A stretch of 64,000 nucleotides of DNA from Gordionus sp. m RMFG-2023 (taxonomy: Eukaryota; Nematomorpha; Gordioida; Chordodea; Parachordodidae), in assembly GCF_954871325.1 (NCBI RefSeq), contig NC_088776.1, positions 38,116,508-38,180,507 on the forward strand, in the 5' to 3' direction. Below the pieces are notes generated by a model. It did not search any database, was not told the DNA's origin, and saw nothing but the letters and a program-made list of their open reading frames with translations. The first letter of the stretch is position 1; each line of letters begins with the position of its first letter. Below, one piece after another: positions 12,015 to 24,206 of the stretch. The position numbers were made by a program, and so were the translations under genes.

Positions 12015-14762
12015 ATGTATGTTTTTATTTTTTTTTAAGAAATTTTTTTTTATTTTATATGCGAAGCATCATAGCATTTTTTTAGAACATTATCAATCAT
12101 TTAGTCTCTTATTTTGCATTCTAGGAATGCATCATGAAATACTTTAACATACCCACTGCTAAATATTTAATTTTTTCTCTAAGAAGAATTGAAATAGATT
12201 CGGAAGGATTCTCAGGTATTAATATTTGCGGATTTGCAAGTGCATACCTGGGTAATTACTATATTTTTAGCCTTTTAAGCTAAATTTTAGCCAGCTAAAA
12301 AGTCGGCTAAATCGAGTTTTTAGCCATAAATCATCACTTTGTCCCTCGGCATTTTTCTTAAAAATATAGCAGCTCAAATTTGGAAAAATCTAATATAAAT
12401 TAAAACGCCTTAATATTAACGAATTTTCTTTAGCACGCGCATTTAGATTGAGCCCAATAAGCTGATATTTAGCTATTACCCAACTATAATGCTGATATAT
12501 TAATCAAGAACCTTTTATTCATTTGAGCTATAAAACTACCCAAGAGGGAGATAAAAAGATTAATTTCTTAGACTAACCCTATATCAATATTGGAAAGATG
12601 GGCGTGCCTTGCTGTAAGTCGAAATAAACAAATATTAAATTCGTCTCTGCTTTTGACTCATCATTGACATATGATTTATGAAATTCGGCATCTACATTAG
12701 CCTGGCATCTGGACTTATTGGGAGAGAAGGAAGGGGGGGGGAGGCGTTTCCTATAAGCCTGTTTGATAATAATATGAGACTTGTTCAGATAAAAGTTGAG
12801 GTAGAAAAGTTAATTATTATTTTTAGCTACTAAAAATTTTCTTAAACCCCCTATTCTACCCTCCTCTTCCTACAAATTGAATACAACTTGTCATTATAAG
12901 TTATATATTTTTTTAAATGGCTATAATTGAAATTTTTTAGCGTAGAAAAAAAAAGAGTAAAGTCAAATGCTTTTTTAAAAAAATATCCATAATGTGTATG
13001 CAAAAGGACATTCTAAGGTGTTCCCTTGGGGAATACACGATTATGCTTATGATAAGCATGTTCATTATTTATAGTTACTAAATTGAAAAGGTATCATTAT
13101 AATTGCGAAAATATTTAGTTCCTACCTATCCTATTTATCAACTTTTGTAAATATTATTATAAAATCTAAAAATATCTTAAGTTTAACTAAACTGTTATTC
13201 TGTTGTTTATTTGTTTTGTTCTATTTCTTATCCATTATATAGGAATCTGATTATAAACCTTTTTTTAAAAAAACGTTAAACAAATTTTTAAAAGATTATT
13301 TGAATAAATCTAATCAATTTTAAAAAAAGGAACAATATTTTAAGGAATTTAATTTGTAAAAACATAATTTTTATCTTTTTTTGGAATTAAAATTATCTTT
13401 TTCTAAAATATAAAGATATTTGGTCATTTTATCATCCACATCACCCCCCCCCCCCCCAAGAAATTATATATGTATATTCTGGATGCATTTTTGGTCTGTT
13501 GAATACCAGATTTTTAGAAACTAATGTCTATATTATTTTTGCTCTTTATTTACGAGACCGAAATATATTTTCCTGGACGATTCCACTCGCTAACTAATGT
13601 CAAATTAAAATTTTAACTTCTCAAAGACACGAACAAATGAAAATAAGATGTAAAGTAGAATCACAATCTTGAAATGTAGTAAATTTTCATAAAACTTCTC
13701 AGAGGACTAAAATAAAATTAAAAACAATTTATATCCGCTGTTACTATGTCGAATATTTATTTTTTACTTTCAATTTTGTAAAGCAATTATGTATTAAGAA
13801 GAAACACTCCTTTGCAAAAAAAACTTAGGATCTACTTTTAAACTATAAGCTATAAGAGCGGCAGTGGCATAATTAAGGAACAATTTTTGGAGATGAAAGG
13901 GGATCTGAAGCATAAAAAAATGAAAATGTCCTAAAAAACAAAGGCTGTTTATTCGAAATTAGCAGTATTTTTGAAAATATTTATCAGTATAAATAGCAAA
14001 ATTTTAATTTTACTAGTATAAATTTAATAATATATCAGTCTCTTGGGGTTCATTTCTGTATAAAATTTTCAGTATTTCAATGATTTTCCAGTAAATATAT
14101 TTTTTTATCCGGTATTTTTATTGATGCATTAGAAAATATATTTTTCTTGATTATTTTTTAAATTATTTAGTAAAATAAATTATTATAATTAATTATATCT
14201 AAATTTTAAAGATTCATATATAAATTATAAATTGACTCAAAATTTATTGGTTGGTTATACTGATAGTATTTTATATTTTTTAAAAAATAATAAAAACAAA
14301 GTCCCCACCTTACGGATTAAATATCAAAATATTTTTTCTATTCTTTTTTTAAATAATTGCATTAAAGATTTAAATCATATCTATTATCAAATTACCAAAT
14401 ATAATCATTAATTTATATTAGAAGAGATCGGGACTAGTTGAACCGTGGGGCATGGTAAATCACTTGAACAAATTTTAAAATTATTTAAATTTGATCTTAA
14501 CATAAATATTAGCATTTGGTTTTGTCCGCAAAAAATATTTTAAAATAATTTATTATTAAAAATTTTATATGAAAAAAATAAAATTTTGTCAAATTAGAAA
14601 ATTTTTGCATTATAAGATAATAATTTTAATTTATAGTATATTATATTTTAATGTTAAGAAATAAAAATTAATTTTTTGCCAGATTTTATCAAACAAAAAG
14701 CGGGAGAATTTAACCATAATTCTAAAAATTTTTTTAATTAAAAAAAAATCTTTTATTTTTTT
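12015..14762. other. AT-rich spacer
   Basis: No gene seen. A run of about 14 C lies near 13,444-13,457. Short GGCTAAA/TTTAGCC words near 12,270-12,325 form a weak inverted repeat. Confidence 0.5.
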
Positions 14763-14792
14763 AGAAGAATTGTTAATTTTTGTTTTAAAATC

Positions 14793-14951
14793 ATGGTTCT
14801 ATCAACCATGGATTCAGTATCCTTCGATTGCTCCAAGTTCCACGAATTTCGATACTTGAAAATACTGTTTTTTATTAGAATAGCAAGAATTATTGGGAAT
14901 GTTTTGGTATTTGCATTATTTGAGACATGTGTTAATAAAGAAAATGAATGA
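14793..14951 (+). CDS. possible small protein or terminal exon, 52 aa, unrecognised
   Basis: A short open frame of normal codon diversity sits in very AT-rich flanks. From ATG 14,793 it runs 52 codons to TGA 14,951. A Cys/Ser/Asp-bearing start (MDSVSFDCSKFHEFR) is followed by one hydrophobic segment (about residues 21-43, ILFFIRIARIIGNVLVFALF) and a polar tail. In the same frame it is open upstream to a pyrimidine-rich stretch ending in AG at 14,763-14,764, so it could be the last exon of a spliced gene encoding a membrane anchor. I recognise no family, and it may be chance. A 69-codon open stretch exists on the opposite strand over the same bases. Confidence 0.2.
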   Translation: MVLSTMDSVSFDCSKFHEFRYLKILFFIRIARIIGNVLVFALFETCVNKENE

Positions 14952-15106
14952 TTTCCCTTCAATTCACTTCTCTATAATATATCTTTTAGTCGCAGGGCTT
15001 AATGATATTCAAAATTATTTTTGAAATTTTTGTTCTTCTACATTTTATATTTTTTAATTAGGAAAAAGAATAAGCAACAAGTTTGCAACGCACTCGATAA
15101 ATAACT

Positions 15107-15146
15107 AAGCGATATTCATTTATCATGTGATAAATGAATATCGCTT
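15107..15146. repeat. perfect 19-bp palindrome with 2-bp centre
   Basis: Arms AAGCGATATTCATTTATCA (15,107-15,125) and its exact reverse complement (15,128-15,146) are separated by TG. Perfect symmetry of this length is unusual amid decayed sequence. It could be a cruciform, a protein-binding site or the core of a recent tiny insertion. Confidence 0.9.
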
Positions 15147-15950
15147 TGGATATTTAATATGGACTATTATCACCACATAAATTATTGTTTAAAGTATGGT
15201 TTGATATTTTTTAATGATTCCTTATTTTTTAAATTGGATATATATTTTTGCCTTGTTGAATATTTTTGATATCACGGACTGCTATATGTCTGATATTAAA
15301 TTTTGTATTGTATATTATAAAAATTGCATTTCAACTATTCTAAGTATTTACGCATTGCGTTTAAAGTTATTTTATGTTGTACTTTTCTTTAATTGTCTCT
15401 AATTATAATTTAAATTAATGGAATAAAATAGAAAAGAAGAAAAATATTAAACTAGGAGGAAATTTGATGTAACTCAATCACTATATAAAATTGTTAAAAT
15501 CATATTAAAATATACAGAATTGTTTTAAACTTCTAATATCTTTGTATATAATATAGATTGGATTTAAAATATAAAATATTTACTTTACATTCACATATAT
15601 AAGATCATTTTCCATTTTCAGAATTATATATTTATAATAATATTTCGTTTTAAAATTATAAGCTATTATATATTTTGTTCCTTCTTTTCTAAAAATAAAT
15701 TACCATATACAAGATGGCTTATTATTTAAAAATAAAAAATGGGCCTTAAGTTTCTGATTATTAATTTTATATTTTAAATATTCTATATAAATAACCCTAG
15801 AAAACTTATATATTTTTTATAAAAAAATCAGGAGGAACGTAAATTAATAGATTTTGGCATAAAAATCGGGAGTTTGCGCCAAAATCGATAGATCAGGCAA
15901 CCTTGCTCACAAAGCAAGTGGGTCCAATACATGTTGTTGGTTGGTCCACC
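15147..15950. other. AT-rich spacer, nothing identified
   Basis: The short open stretch at 15,214-15,402 is hydrophobic, A/T-driven and unsupported. A less AT-rich patch at 15,860-15,950 has no recognised content. Confidence 0.5.
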
Positions 15951-16165
15951 TAGTGTTGTTAAACGCGATTTAATTCGATTGTTATAAACGGCTAAATAGA
16001 TATTTAGCCAGAAGAATATTGCTAAGCCTCGAGATTTCGCTAATAGATATCCCAAATTTTGTCATCTATGAGTAAAATCTTCAGTCTGGGGTAATATTTT
16101 TCTGGGTAAAATATTGAGTTAGCCGTTTTTAAAAATAGGCTCAAAATGAGCCTTTTACAACACTA
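15951..16165. mobile_element. TAGTGTTG-family MITE, copy 5
   Basis: About 215 bp with both ends preserved: TAGTGTTGTTAAACGCG on the left and CCTTTTACAACACTA on the right. Internal AACGGCTAAATAGATATTTAG / AAAATATTGAGTTAGCCG arms and the AAGCCTCGAGATTTCGC core are present. The flanking 8 bp do not match, so a target duplication is not shown. Confidence 0.85.
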
Positions 16166-17762
16166 CCTAAAAAATGAGAATAATAAAATAAAATATTAAT
16201 TTATGGGTGAGGAGTGAGTCCAAAGTCAAGTAAAATGATTCTCTTCGCATTTATACATTATACTCGTCCAAACTCGATTTCATAAATTTCAGTAATATAT
16301 TTTTTTTAAAATAAAATTTGACTTTGGACTATCAATAAATCCTATTAACCCGTGGACCAAAGCTGGGGATGGGCAAAGATTTATTCAAAATAATAAACTG
16401 GATTTAAAATGAGCAACCATTTAAAAATTAAACGCCTAAATTTATTTTACAGTTTTTTTAGTAACCCTATATTCAAAAAAAGTAATCTAGCAACTCTAAA
16501 TGGTCAGAGCCATTGACGCTACTTCTCTTAATCCTAAATCTTATTAGATACAAATATATTTAAAAATTTACAAACATATATATATAATTAATTATATAAC
16601 ATGATGGCATCTATACATTTATGGAAATATACAAAATGGAATAATCTCTCATTTTTACTATTATTTTAAACTCTAATAATATAATTAAAAATACTAAATA
16701 TTTTTTTATAAAAAAAATTTAATGCATTTTTATATATTTATATAAAATTAAAATCTATTATCAGGAATATAAAAAGAAACATATTTTGAAGCTAAAAGGA
16801 CAACGACAACTGTGTCATAAAAAAATATTGAAAAATAAAAAATAAATTTTTTTTTTGATAAGTAAAATTTTTTAATTTTTGTAAAAAAATAGCCCGTTGA
16901 CGCCAGTGACCAAAGTAAAGAATTCTATTTTGTTAAACTTTACCATTATTACCTTACCTCTTTAATTTTTCATGGTAAACATATCACTTAATATATTATA
17001 AGTATATTATCATCTCTATATATAAATATGTAATGTTGTTTAAAAATAAATTTATAATACAATTATCATTTTACAAAAAAAATATTTAGGTACAATAATG
17101 TTTTAATTACATTTTATTAGTTATCTCATTTATAAAAGACTTTTTCTGCTTCCTTACCTGACCAACCTTTTAACCCTTTTTATATAAAATAAATTAAAAT
17201 ATCTAAAAATAAATGTCAAATTTTTGTCTCATCCCCCTCCATTCTAGTAATATTTTTGTTTTCTCACAATTTTAAATAATAATATATATATATTATAATA
17301 ATTATCAAGATTTTAGAACAAGTTTTTTATTTTATCTTAAAACTTTAATGTTTTCCTTTTCATTTTTTAAAAAGAAAGATTTTCATTGTTTGTAAAGTAA
17401 ATATAGTTATTTATAGGTGTATTATCGATTAAAATGATAAAGCATTTTTTTTTAAAAATATTATCTCAGGTAAAAAAGGGAGATAAAAATTTGTGATTTT
17501 TTAAAAAGGGTATTTCTTTATATATATTTCTTATATTATATTGATTCTATCACTCTGATTTCTGATAACAAACAAAAAATAATTTAAACAATTAGTCTTA
17601 AAAGCCAAACTTTTGTAATGTTTACTATTATATTTAATTTAGTAAGAAAGGAAAAAAAACTTCGTACAGGAAATAAGTAAATTTTCTTTTATTATTTTGC
17701 TTCAAAAGAGAAAATGGAAGGATAGTTACATTTATTTTATATTAAATATATAATTTATATAG
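16166..17762. other. AT-rich spacer, nothing identified
   Basis: No coding stretch or bounded repeat was seen. Confidence 0.5.
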
Positions 17763-17890
17763 CAGAGACCTGAAAATCTGCCGTGGCCTTGAAATGGGCC
17801 ATAATATTTTATAATTTCAAATAATCTTGAATAGGTATTTTTAAAAAATAAAACCAGGACAACGAATATCGGCTCAGGTTTGAGATCGGA
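17763..17890 (+). repeat. hAT-like left end (CAGAGACCTGAAAATCTG)
   Basis: It starts CAGAGACCTG and carries CCGTGGCCTTGAAATGGGCC, matching in inverse the right ends at 23,919 and 24,536. It could be the partner of one of them, but the flanking 8 bp do not match either. Confidence 0.45.
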
Positions 17891-18156
17891 TTTTTCCTAT
17901 TTTTGATAGTTTTTCTTTAATTGGCACTTTCTTTCTTTTTTGAGAACTTTTTATTTTTTTTTAATGGGAAACCTATTTAAAATAGTGCAGATTAAGATGG
18001 TGACTCTTCTAAAACAAATGGAAACTAAAATCATCATTTAATGAAATGTTATTCCTGCATAAAAATTTAACACTTTTTTAAAAAATTGTTAAAAATTTTT
18101 AGCCAATTATATTATAAACTGAACAGTGGAAAATTTATACTGACTAAATTAAAAGT

Positions 18157-19191
18157 ATGCAAGAATTTTTAATTAGGCCACCTCTTAAAAACAATATCGC
18201 TTACACTTTTTTAATTGTTGATCATCAAAATAAAACACCCGATTTAACAACAAGCTTGAGTGATATTGAGTTTCAAGTGCATACTTCAATATCTTAGAGA
18301 ATCGGTGAAAATTTAAATATTTCATAAATATCTGAAAATAAAAATAAAGAAAATATTTCGGAAATTTTAGGCTTAAATAAAAGCACTTTTTACTATTTAT
18401 TTAACAACGATGGAACATTCCTACCGCTACTTAAATGTGCCTATTCAGGACTTTGGGTAAGCTTTATCCAGTCTTCGCGTTTTTTACTATTGTTATAACC
18501 TTTGCAGCACATTGCACAATTTCAATCTTTTTTAAAATTTTCATCGTTTTTAGATTTTAATAATTGTTTTCTATGCAATTTAATGGTCTATTTTGCCATT
18601 TTCCCCCCAATGTTAGTCCCCGGGGTAGTGATAGAAACATTTCTAAATAAGCTAGAAACTTCGGACCAAATTTATTTCGTTGGGTAAACATTGGGCAATA
18701 TGGAATATAAAATTTAAAGAGGTATTCCTCTAGGCAAATAATATTTAAAAGGAAAGTTGTTAAAAAATGGTTTTTAAATAATATTTCTTGAATAAGGAGT
18801 TCGCGTTACTAAATGAATTTATGGTAGATAGTAAGTATAGAAATTTTGACCAAATTTGAAACGATTAACTTGCCGTATAGCCACGGTCTCTCCTACATAA
18901 TTTTTATTTCAATATTATTCATAGTTTACAAGTCAAAATTAAAAAAATGATAGAAATTTATATTTATTTATTCGCTCAGCCTATATTATGCTTTTCTTTG
19001 GAATACAATTTCGCGAACTACAGGCAATTTATATTCAAAGTCTGTTTGATCATCCAGTAAATCAAATGATAATCAATAAAGATTTTTACTCCATGTATTT
19101 CATTTTGCTAAAAATGCCATCAGGTGTGGATTTTAATAAAGAGTTGAAAATACGAAATTACATCGTTCTTATAAGTTTGAGACTTTATTAG
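18157..19191 (+). pseudogene. unrecognised coding-like sequence with internal stops
   Basis: One frame stays coding-like from an ATG at 18,157 to 18,687 with only a few stops over 177 codons (in-frame TAA at 18,496). The same frame is open again at 18,988-19,191. Residue use is diverse (for example AYTFLIVDHQNKTPDLTTS, LFNNDGTFLPLLKCAYSGLW, PPMLVPGVVIETFLNKLETS). Hydrophobic runs near 18,560-18,640 suggest membrane segments. I do not recognise a family. A decayed host gene or an internal part of an unknown element are both plausible. It lies 270 bp inside the hAT-like left end at 17,763, but its sequence shows none of the hAT motifs found elsewhere in this window. Confidence 0.3.
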
Positions 19192-19743
19192 ATTTCAAAA
19201 GATTTATACATTTTTTATGAAATAAATTGTAATTTTTGACTTATGTCGAAAAGTGAAATTTAATTTTCGCATAATTTATAATCCATTTCTAAATTTGACT
19301 GTAAAAATATAGAAATTGGATAAAATATTATTCAGCTGATTTGCTTTTATAATGCATAAAATTTTACTGTAAAAATAGTATAAATTTTATAAAATTTGAA
19401 ACTAATATTTTATAACGTACCACGCTGCCTCAGCAAAAAAGGAACTTCAATTTATTAAGGCGCATGACTTTTAAAATAAAAAAACACATGTAAGACTTTT
19501 ATTAGATGATCTCTTATATAGTTAATTATAGTATAAATTTTATTTACATTATAAAAAAAACATTTATTTTTCTTTACCAGAATTACCACAAAATTAAGTA
19601 TGAACCGTGTTTAAAAAAAAAGTGACCACCACAGAATGATAAATTTAAAAACTTCTATTTTATATGAGTTAAAATTTATTCATGACATCGTTTTCTTGAA
19701 TAATTCTTATTATTCTAACTAGTAAAGAATTAATATACGCTCA
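19192..19743. other. AT-rich spacer, nothing identified
   Basis: No supported feature. Confidence 0.5.
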
Positions 19744-20101
19744 TAGGTGTATCCAGAATTTTGATAAGAGGGGGGGGGGGCACTACTAGGTGGGGATTTT
19801 CCCCATAGATTTTATTGGAAGTCTAGGTAAACTTATGGTTATGGTAGGCCTTTTGCTATATATTATATTTTTAGAAAAATTATTTTGGGTTTTCACCTAT
19901 TTTTTTCTAAAAATTTTGAATTATAGTCATTATTTTAATAAGTTATTAGCTTTTACTAATTCTTCTTTATAGTGATGTATTTACATGGAAAGGTGGGTTG
20001 GGGATGTGTAGGGGGAAAATTTTATTAGCTTAAAATGATAATTAAGAATTGGCAATTTACGATGGGGGATTCTCTCCACCCCCCTGGTTACATTCTACGT
20101 C
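19744..20101. mobile_element. short hAT derivative (CAGTGGCGTATCCAG group)
   Basis: The left end CATAGGTGTATCCAGAATTTTG is followed by a 12-G run. The right end holds TTTTATTAGCTTAAAATGAT, GATGGGGGATT..., CCACCCCCCTGGTTAC and TACGTCTG. The right 90 bp closely resemble the right end of the hAT at 41,808-43,480, which marks this as a deleted derivative of the same family. The interior has no transposase. The terminal repeats are mutated and no 8-bp duplication is certain. Confidence 0.65.
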
Positions 20102-21076
20102 TGTTAAATATATCTGCAATCTGCCTTTTTATCAGAACGATACTTATATACTCTCTCTTCATAATTTCCCATATATATCATATTTGATAAAATTCGAGAC
20201 TTGGTGAAGACTATTTTAATACCTTTATCGTATTATTTTACAATCTTTTTTATGTGGAATTTAATAAATGACATGAGGCCATATCTTTTTGAAATTTGGA
20301 AAATATAATATTTGTTTGTTGATTGGTAAACTAATAAAAGGCTATTTCTTAGTACTTTAAGGTATAACAATGCTATCAATAAAGCACAATTCGCTCTCGC
20401 TTGCACCTTTCTAGTCAAGCAATCCTAGATAATCCGATAAAATTTTACTTTGGGAAATTTTTCAGTCCGTTTCATTTAATTCGTTCTTATTTCTCAATAC
20501 GAAATTATAAATAGTTATTATATTCTTTCTCAAATCAGATATTTGATACCCAAATATCTTATGTTTCCATTCCTCGGGAGTTTAATTCAAATGTTAAATT
20601 GTCCAATCAATTTTTTTTCTTTTTCTGAAGGCCATTTTATTTTGACCTTATAAAATAATGTTGTACATGACGAATTTATATATATGAAAAATTTTGTTTA
20701 TAAATTTTGTAAAAGTAATTAAAAAGATATGAATAACTAAAAAAAATGCTAATTGATTATTTTTTTATATGCCTATTTGACTAATTGTTAAGGTTTGCAA
20801 AGTTATGTAGTCATTTAAATGGGGATGTGGAAGCAGTGGCCCCTACACTTTCTGAGCGCTAGAAGCAGAATACCCCCCCCCCCCGAATAGTACCCCCTTC
20901 CCCTTCGAAAAAATTGCTAATTATTTTTTCACGCTACATTTCAAAAATAATTTTTATTGCATCAATCTTTAATATATAATATAAATAAAATGTAAAATAA
21001 TATATAAATATTATTTTTAAATTAATAATTTAGACAAATTATGGGAAGAGAAAGCGAAAGAATTTATAATTCATCA
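20102..21076. other. spacer with C tract and a short coding-like patch
   Basis: At about 20,334-20,427 the + strand has a brief open stretch of diverse residues (YNNAINKAQFALACTFLVKQ) with no recognised family. A word resembling a hAT terminus (CAGTGGCCCCTAC) at 20,836 precedes a C run near 20,873-20,885; no partner end was found. Confidence 0.35.
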
Positions 21077-21414
21077 ATATTTAATGGAGCTGTAAACATT
21101 TCTAAAAAAATCGAACGCGTTCAACGTTCATTGGCAAAAATCGAACGCGTTCACGTTCACGTTCAAGTTCATGTTCAAAAAAAAGGAACGCGTTCACGTT
21201 CATAAAACCGTTTAAAATTTTATGATAAATTCTTTTTAAATTAAATTTAATATAATTAAACTTATATTTTTTAATACAATTATTTTAGCCATGTTAAAAA
21301 ATAATATAGTTTTATTTTAATATAGCGAATAAAAAGATATTTTTATTTATAAAAAATTTTTCTTATTAAATTTTAATAACAATTGTTTTCAAAATATTTA
21401 TCTGATAGACAGGA

Positions 21415-22310
21415 ACACTTGGCAGTTAATAGACATTAGCCTAAAAACACGCTCTACAGGGGCAGATGAAGAAATTGCGGTATTATACTTAATAAACAGT
21501 TCTTTTTACATGGAGAATTAATTTAAAACATATTGTTTTGTTATTTGCAAAAAATTGAGATAAGTTATCCTCCTCCAATCCATTCTCTACTCTCGACAAA
21601 AAAAAGATCTCGAAACAGTTCTCTAGGGTTTTCAAAGCATTTTTTTTCAATAACGCTATATGTTTATTTTTAATAGATTCGTTCTGTGGAAGTTTTATCC
21701 ATGGCCATTGAATTTTGAATGCTGGATGTATAATTGCAGAAAGAACATATTGATCCTTATATATATGTTCAAATCTTTAAAAAAATAAAAATATGTAATT
21801 AATTGAGAGTGATAGGTTTAATACCTTTTATTAATCCCATTTAATACGGCGTCTATCAATGGTTGACCATATTTGAGGCCACTAATTTTTTTAATTTTAA
21901 AATAACTATCGTTATTGTTGGGGTCAAATATCCATAATGCATTATTTCTTCAAATTTAATGATTTAACTTAGTTATATCATATAAAATCAAATAATTAAT
22001 ATTTAAATCAAATGTCGTTTTAAATTGGAACCTGAAGATTTTGACAATATAATACTTTTTGGCCACATTTTACACTTGGTAAGCATTGGATTAGTTCCTT
22101 CAATATAGGATGTTAATGTAAAACATTTATCATATTTGACCTAAGTAATGTTAATTCATCTGATTTTGGATTTTCAGAATCAGATGATAAGGATTAAATA
22201 ATAATATCCATGCTTATGCTAATCTATTAAATTAAAATATAAACAATAATATTCAAATTAATAAACTATGTGTTAAAAAAATTGAAATGTGAAAAGGAAA
22301 TACACAGCCG
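21415..22310 (-). pseudogene. hAT transposase remnant (C-terminal half)
   Basis: On the - strand near 21,480-21,410 the dimerisation motif reads NTAISSSAPVERVF, matching the family's ...PSSAPVERVFS. Upstream on the same strand, near 21,890, comes GLKYGQPLIDAVLNGINKR, matching the family word before a KRF/KRY residue pair. Frame changes separate these pieces. The N-terminal BED-type finger and first catalytic Asp region are not visible. The protein would have cut and joined hAT ends in the nucleus; this copy cannot do so. Confidence 0.8.
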
Positions 22311-22312
22311 AT

Positions 22313-22520
22313 TAGTGTTGTTAAACGGCTCGTTTTGAGCCGATTTTTAAAAACGGCTAACTCAATATTTTAGCTAGAAATATTGCCTAAGTCCGAGATT
22401 TCACTAGTAGTTGTCAAAACCTTTGTTCCTCCTACAAACAAAATCTTAATGCTTGCGTAATATTATTCTGGATGAAATATTGAGTTAGCCGTTTTTAAAA
22501 ATCGGCTCAAAACGAGGTTA
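22313..22520. mobile_element. TAGTGTTG-family MITE, copy 6, nested in hAT
   Basis: It is flanked by a perfect 8-bp duplication CAGCCGAT (22,305-22,312 and 22,521-22,528). Left end TAGTGTTGTTAAACGGCTCG with AAAAACGGCTAACTCAATATT matched in inverse by AATATTGAGTTAGCCGTTTT. The last 15 or so bases of the right terminal repeat are shortened. It lies inside the 21,085-22,752 hAT, so it is younger than that element. Confidence 0.95.
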
Positions 22521-22760
22521 CAGCCGATTAAAAAATATAAATAATATATTTTTTAAAAAAAATTGGAAATATTAAATTTTTCAAATAAATAAAAATAAAA
22601 ATATTTTTAAAATTGAACGAACGTTAAATTCGAACGCGTTCGTCATAAAAAAGGAACGCGTTCACGTTCAAAGTTCGTCAAAAATAAAAAGAACGCCGTT
22701 CATCATTTTTTTCAAAAAAACGAACTTTGCGAACGCGTTCATTACAACACTAATATTTAA

Positions 22761-23819
22761 TAAATAAATATTTTTTCATTGATAAAATAGTTAAATTATT
22801 AAGAAATGGATCTTTCATGGTACTAAGAAGACTTGTTTTAATTAATTTAATTTTACTCATGACCTTTCGGCAGTGCACGAGGTAGTAGGAATGGTTAATA
22901 AATATTTATATAAAATTGTTAAATAAAATTTAAAAGTAGACGATAAGGTAAAATAATAGTTTTTTAATTCTGAATCATAAGTCTCAGAATTATCATCTGA
23001 GAAGCTAAATAATGTATTAGTAAAAATATTTTAATTAAATAAATTTCCAATTCTCAGAATCTGACAAATCTTTAGATTCCTTCCTCTAGCTCACGTGTAA
23101 TAATTACATCCCCCATTTTATCCATCCTATAAATATTTCGAAACTTCAGCATTTCTTCAAAAATTTGACTTGAATTTAAATGGCAAAATTCACAGATATC
23201 TTCGATATCTTAAATGACTTTTTCGCCATTCCCTTTCGTGTAAAAAATGATGTTTAATTTAAAAATTTCATCGATTCATCTCAAGTACAGCATAAACCCA
23301 CTGGTTTAAAAGCTAAAATAAAATATTGTATTTAATGATGAGTATATATACCTCTCCTTTTTGGATAGTAATGTTTGAAGTCTAGAAATTTCAAAATCAA
23401 AAGGTAGATTTCTCTCCTTCATAAAATCTTGTGCCATTGAAAAAACATACAAAAATTAAGTGATTATTATTTATTAGGATTAAAAAATAATAAAAGGCAA
23501 TAATTTAAATTATATGTCTCAAATTAATCAGACAATCTTTTGCCAATTGAATTTGATTTACTGCAAACCCTATATCCTTCGAAATGATATGCAATTTTGT
23601 ACAAGCCAAGCTTGTTATCAACAATATTTTATACAGATAAAATAAAATAAAGTACCTCTCCATTCAAATTTTTTAAAAACAGTTGCTTCGGATCCCTTCC
23701 ATGCTGTGTCAAAATAGTGTTATACTTAAAAAAATTTTTAATGTGTTTATGATTATGTAAGTTTCTGGGATCAAGACAATCGTTTTTAATATAATTAAAT
23801 ATCCAAAATCAAAAATAAA
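22761..23819. other. AT-rich spacer with faint coding traces
   Basis: On the - strand around 23,300-23,080 short stretches such as EDICEFCHLNSSQIFEEMLKF appear, broken by stops. They may belong to the hAT remnant at 23,950-24,206 but carry no diagnostic motif. Confidence 0.3.
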
Positions 23820-23919
23820 TATAATATATTTTAAAAAAACCGGGCCGGGGCTTAAAAAAATTTTGAAAAAAAATCTGGGCCGGGCCGGGCCGTGCAAATG
23901 GTACATCTGCAGGTCTCTG
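23820..23919 (-). repeat. hAT-like right end (...CATCTGCAGGTCTCTG)
   Basis: A GC-rich patch (CCGGGCCGGGG, GGGCCGGGCCGGGCC) ends in CATCTGCAGGTCTCTG; its inverse starts CAGAGACCTGCAGATG. It is the clearest example of this terminal sequence in the window. A left partner with a matching flank was not found. Confidence 0.55.
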
Positions 23920-23949
23920 ATTTCCAGTTTAATTTCATTAGCCTCATTT

Positions 23950-24206
23950 TTAGAAGGTATAGTATATTATCATAACAAAAATACTATCCACTTCAATAAT
24001 AGAAGGTAAATTTTTAGAGTGGTCAAACACATTATCCTTGTCCTTAAAAATAGCATGTCCTTCATCAAGCAACAGATTTTGCAATTTTGTTTTATCATCA
24101 TCAACCCATCTAATTTAAAATAAGAATTTAAAATGGTGGCTAAAAAGTTCATTTTATATTCATAATTAAAATTAAAAATATTTCCAAATTTCGATGGCTT
24201 TAACAA
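23950..24206 (-). pseudogene. hAT transposase remnant (central part)
   Basis: On the - strand the sequence reads FLATILNSYFKLD, matching the hAT word LATLLDPRFK, then in another frame DDDKTKLQNLLLDEGHAIF and NVFDHSKNLPSIIEVDSIF. The switch of frame shows decay. It lies between two hAT-like right ends (23,919 and 24,536) and probably belongs to the outer of these elements. Confidence 0.6.

Larger units (their letters stand above)
21085..22752 (-). mobile_element. hAT element, 1.67 kb, decayed
   Basis: It is flanked by a perfect 8-bp duplication ATATTTAA at 21,077-21,084 and 22,753-22,760. Left end TGGAGCTGTAAAC; right end ATTACAACACTA (inverse TAGTGTTGTAAT). Both subterminal regions carry many copies of the word GAACGCGTTC(ACGTTC), a typical cluster of transposase-binding repeats. 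The interior has a - strand hAT transposase remnant and, near the right end, a nested MITE. The element is shorter than an autonomous hAT (usually 2.5-5 kb), so much of the coding part is lost. Confidence 0.9.

Noticed and set aside
17763-23919. A single 6-kb hAT joining the left end at 17,763 to the right end at 23,919
   Set aside because: The flanking 8 bp differ and an independent hAT with its own duplication lies between. The pairing cannot be shown.
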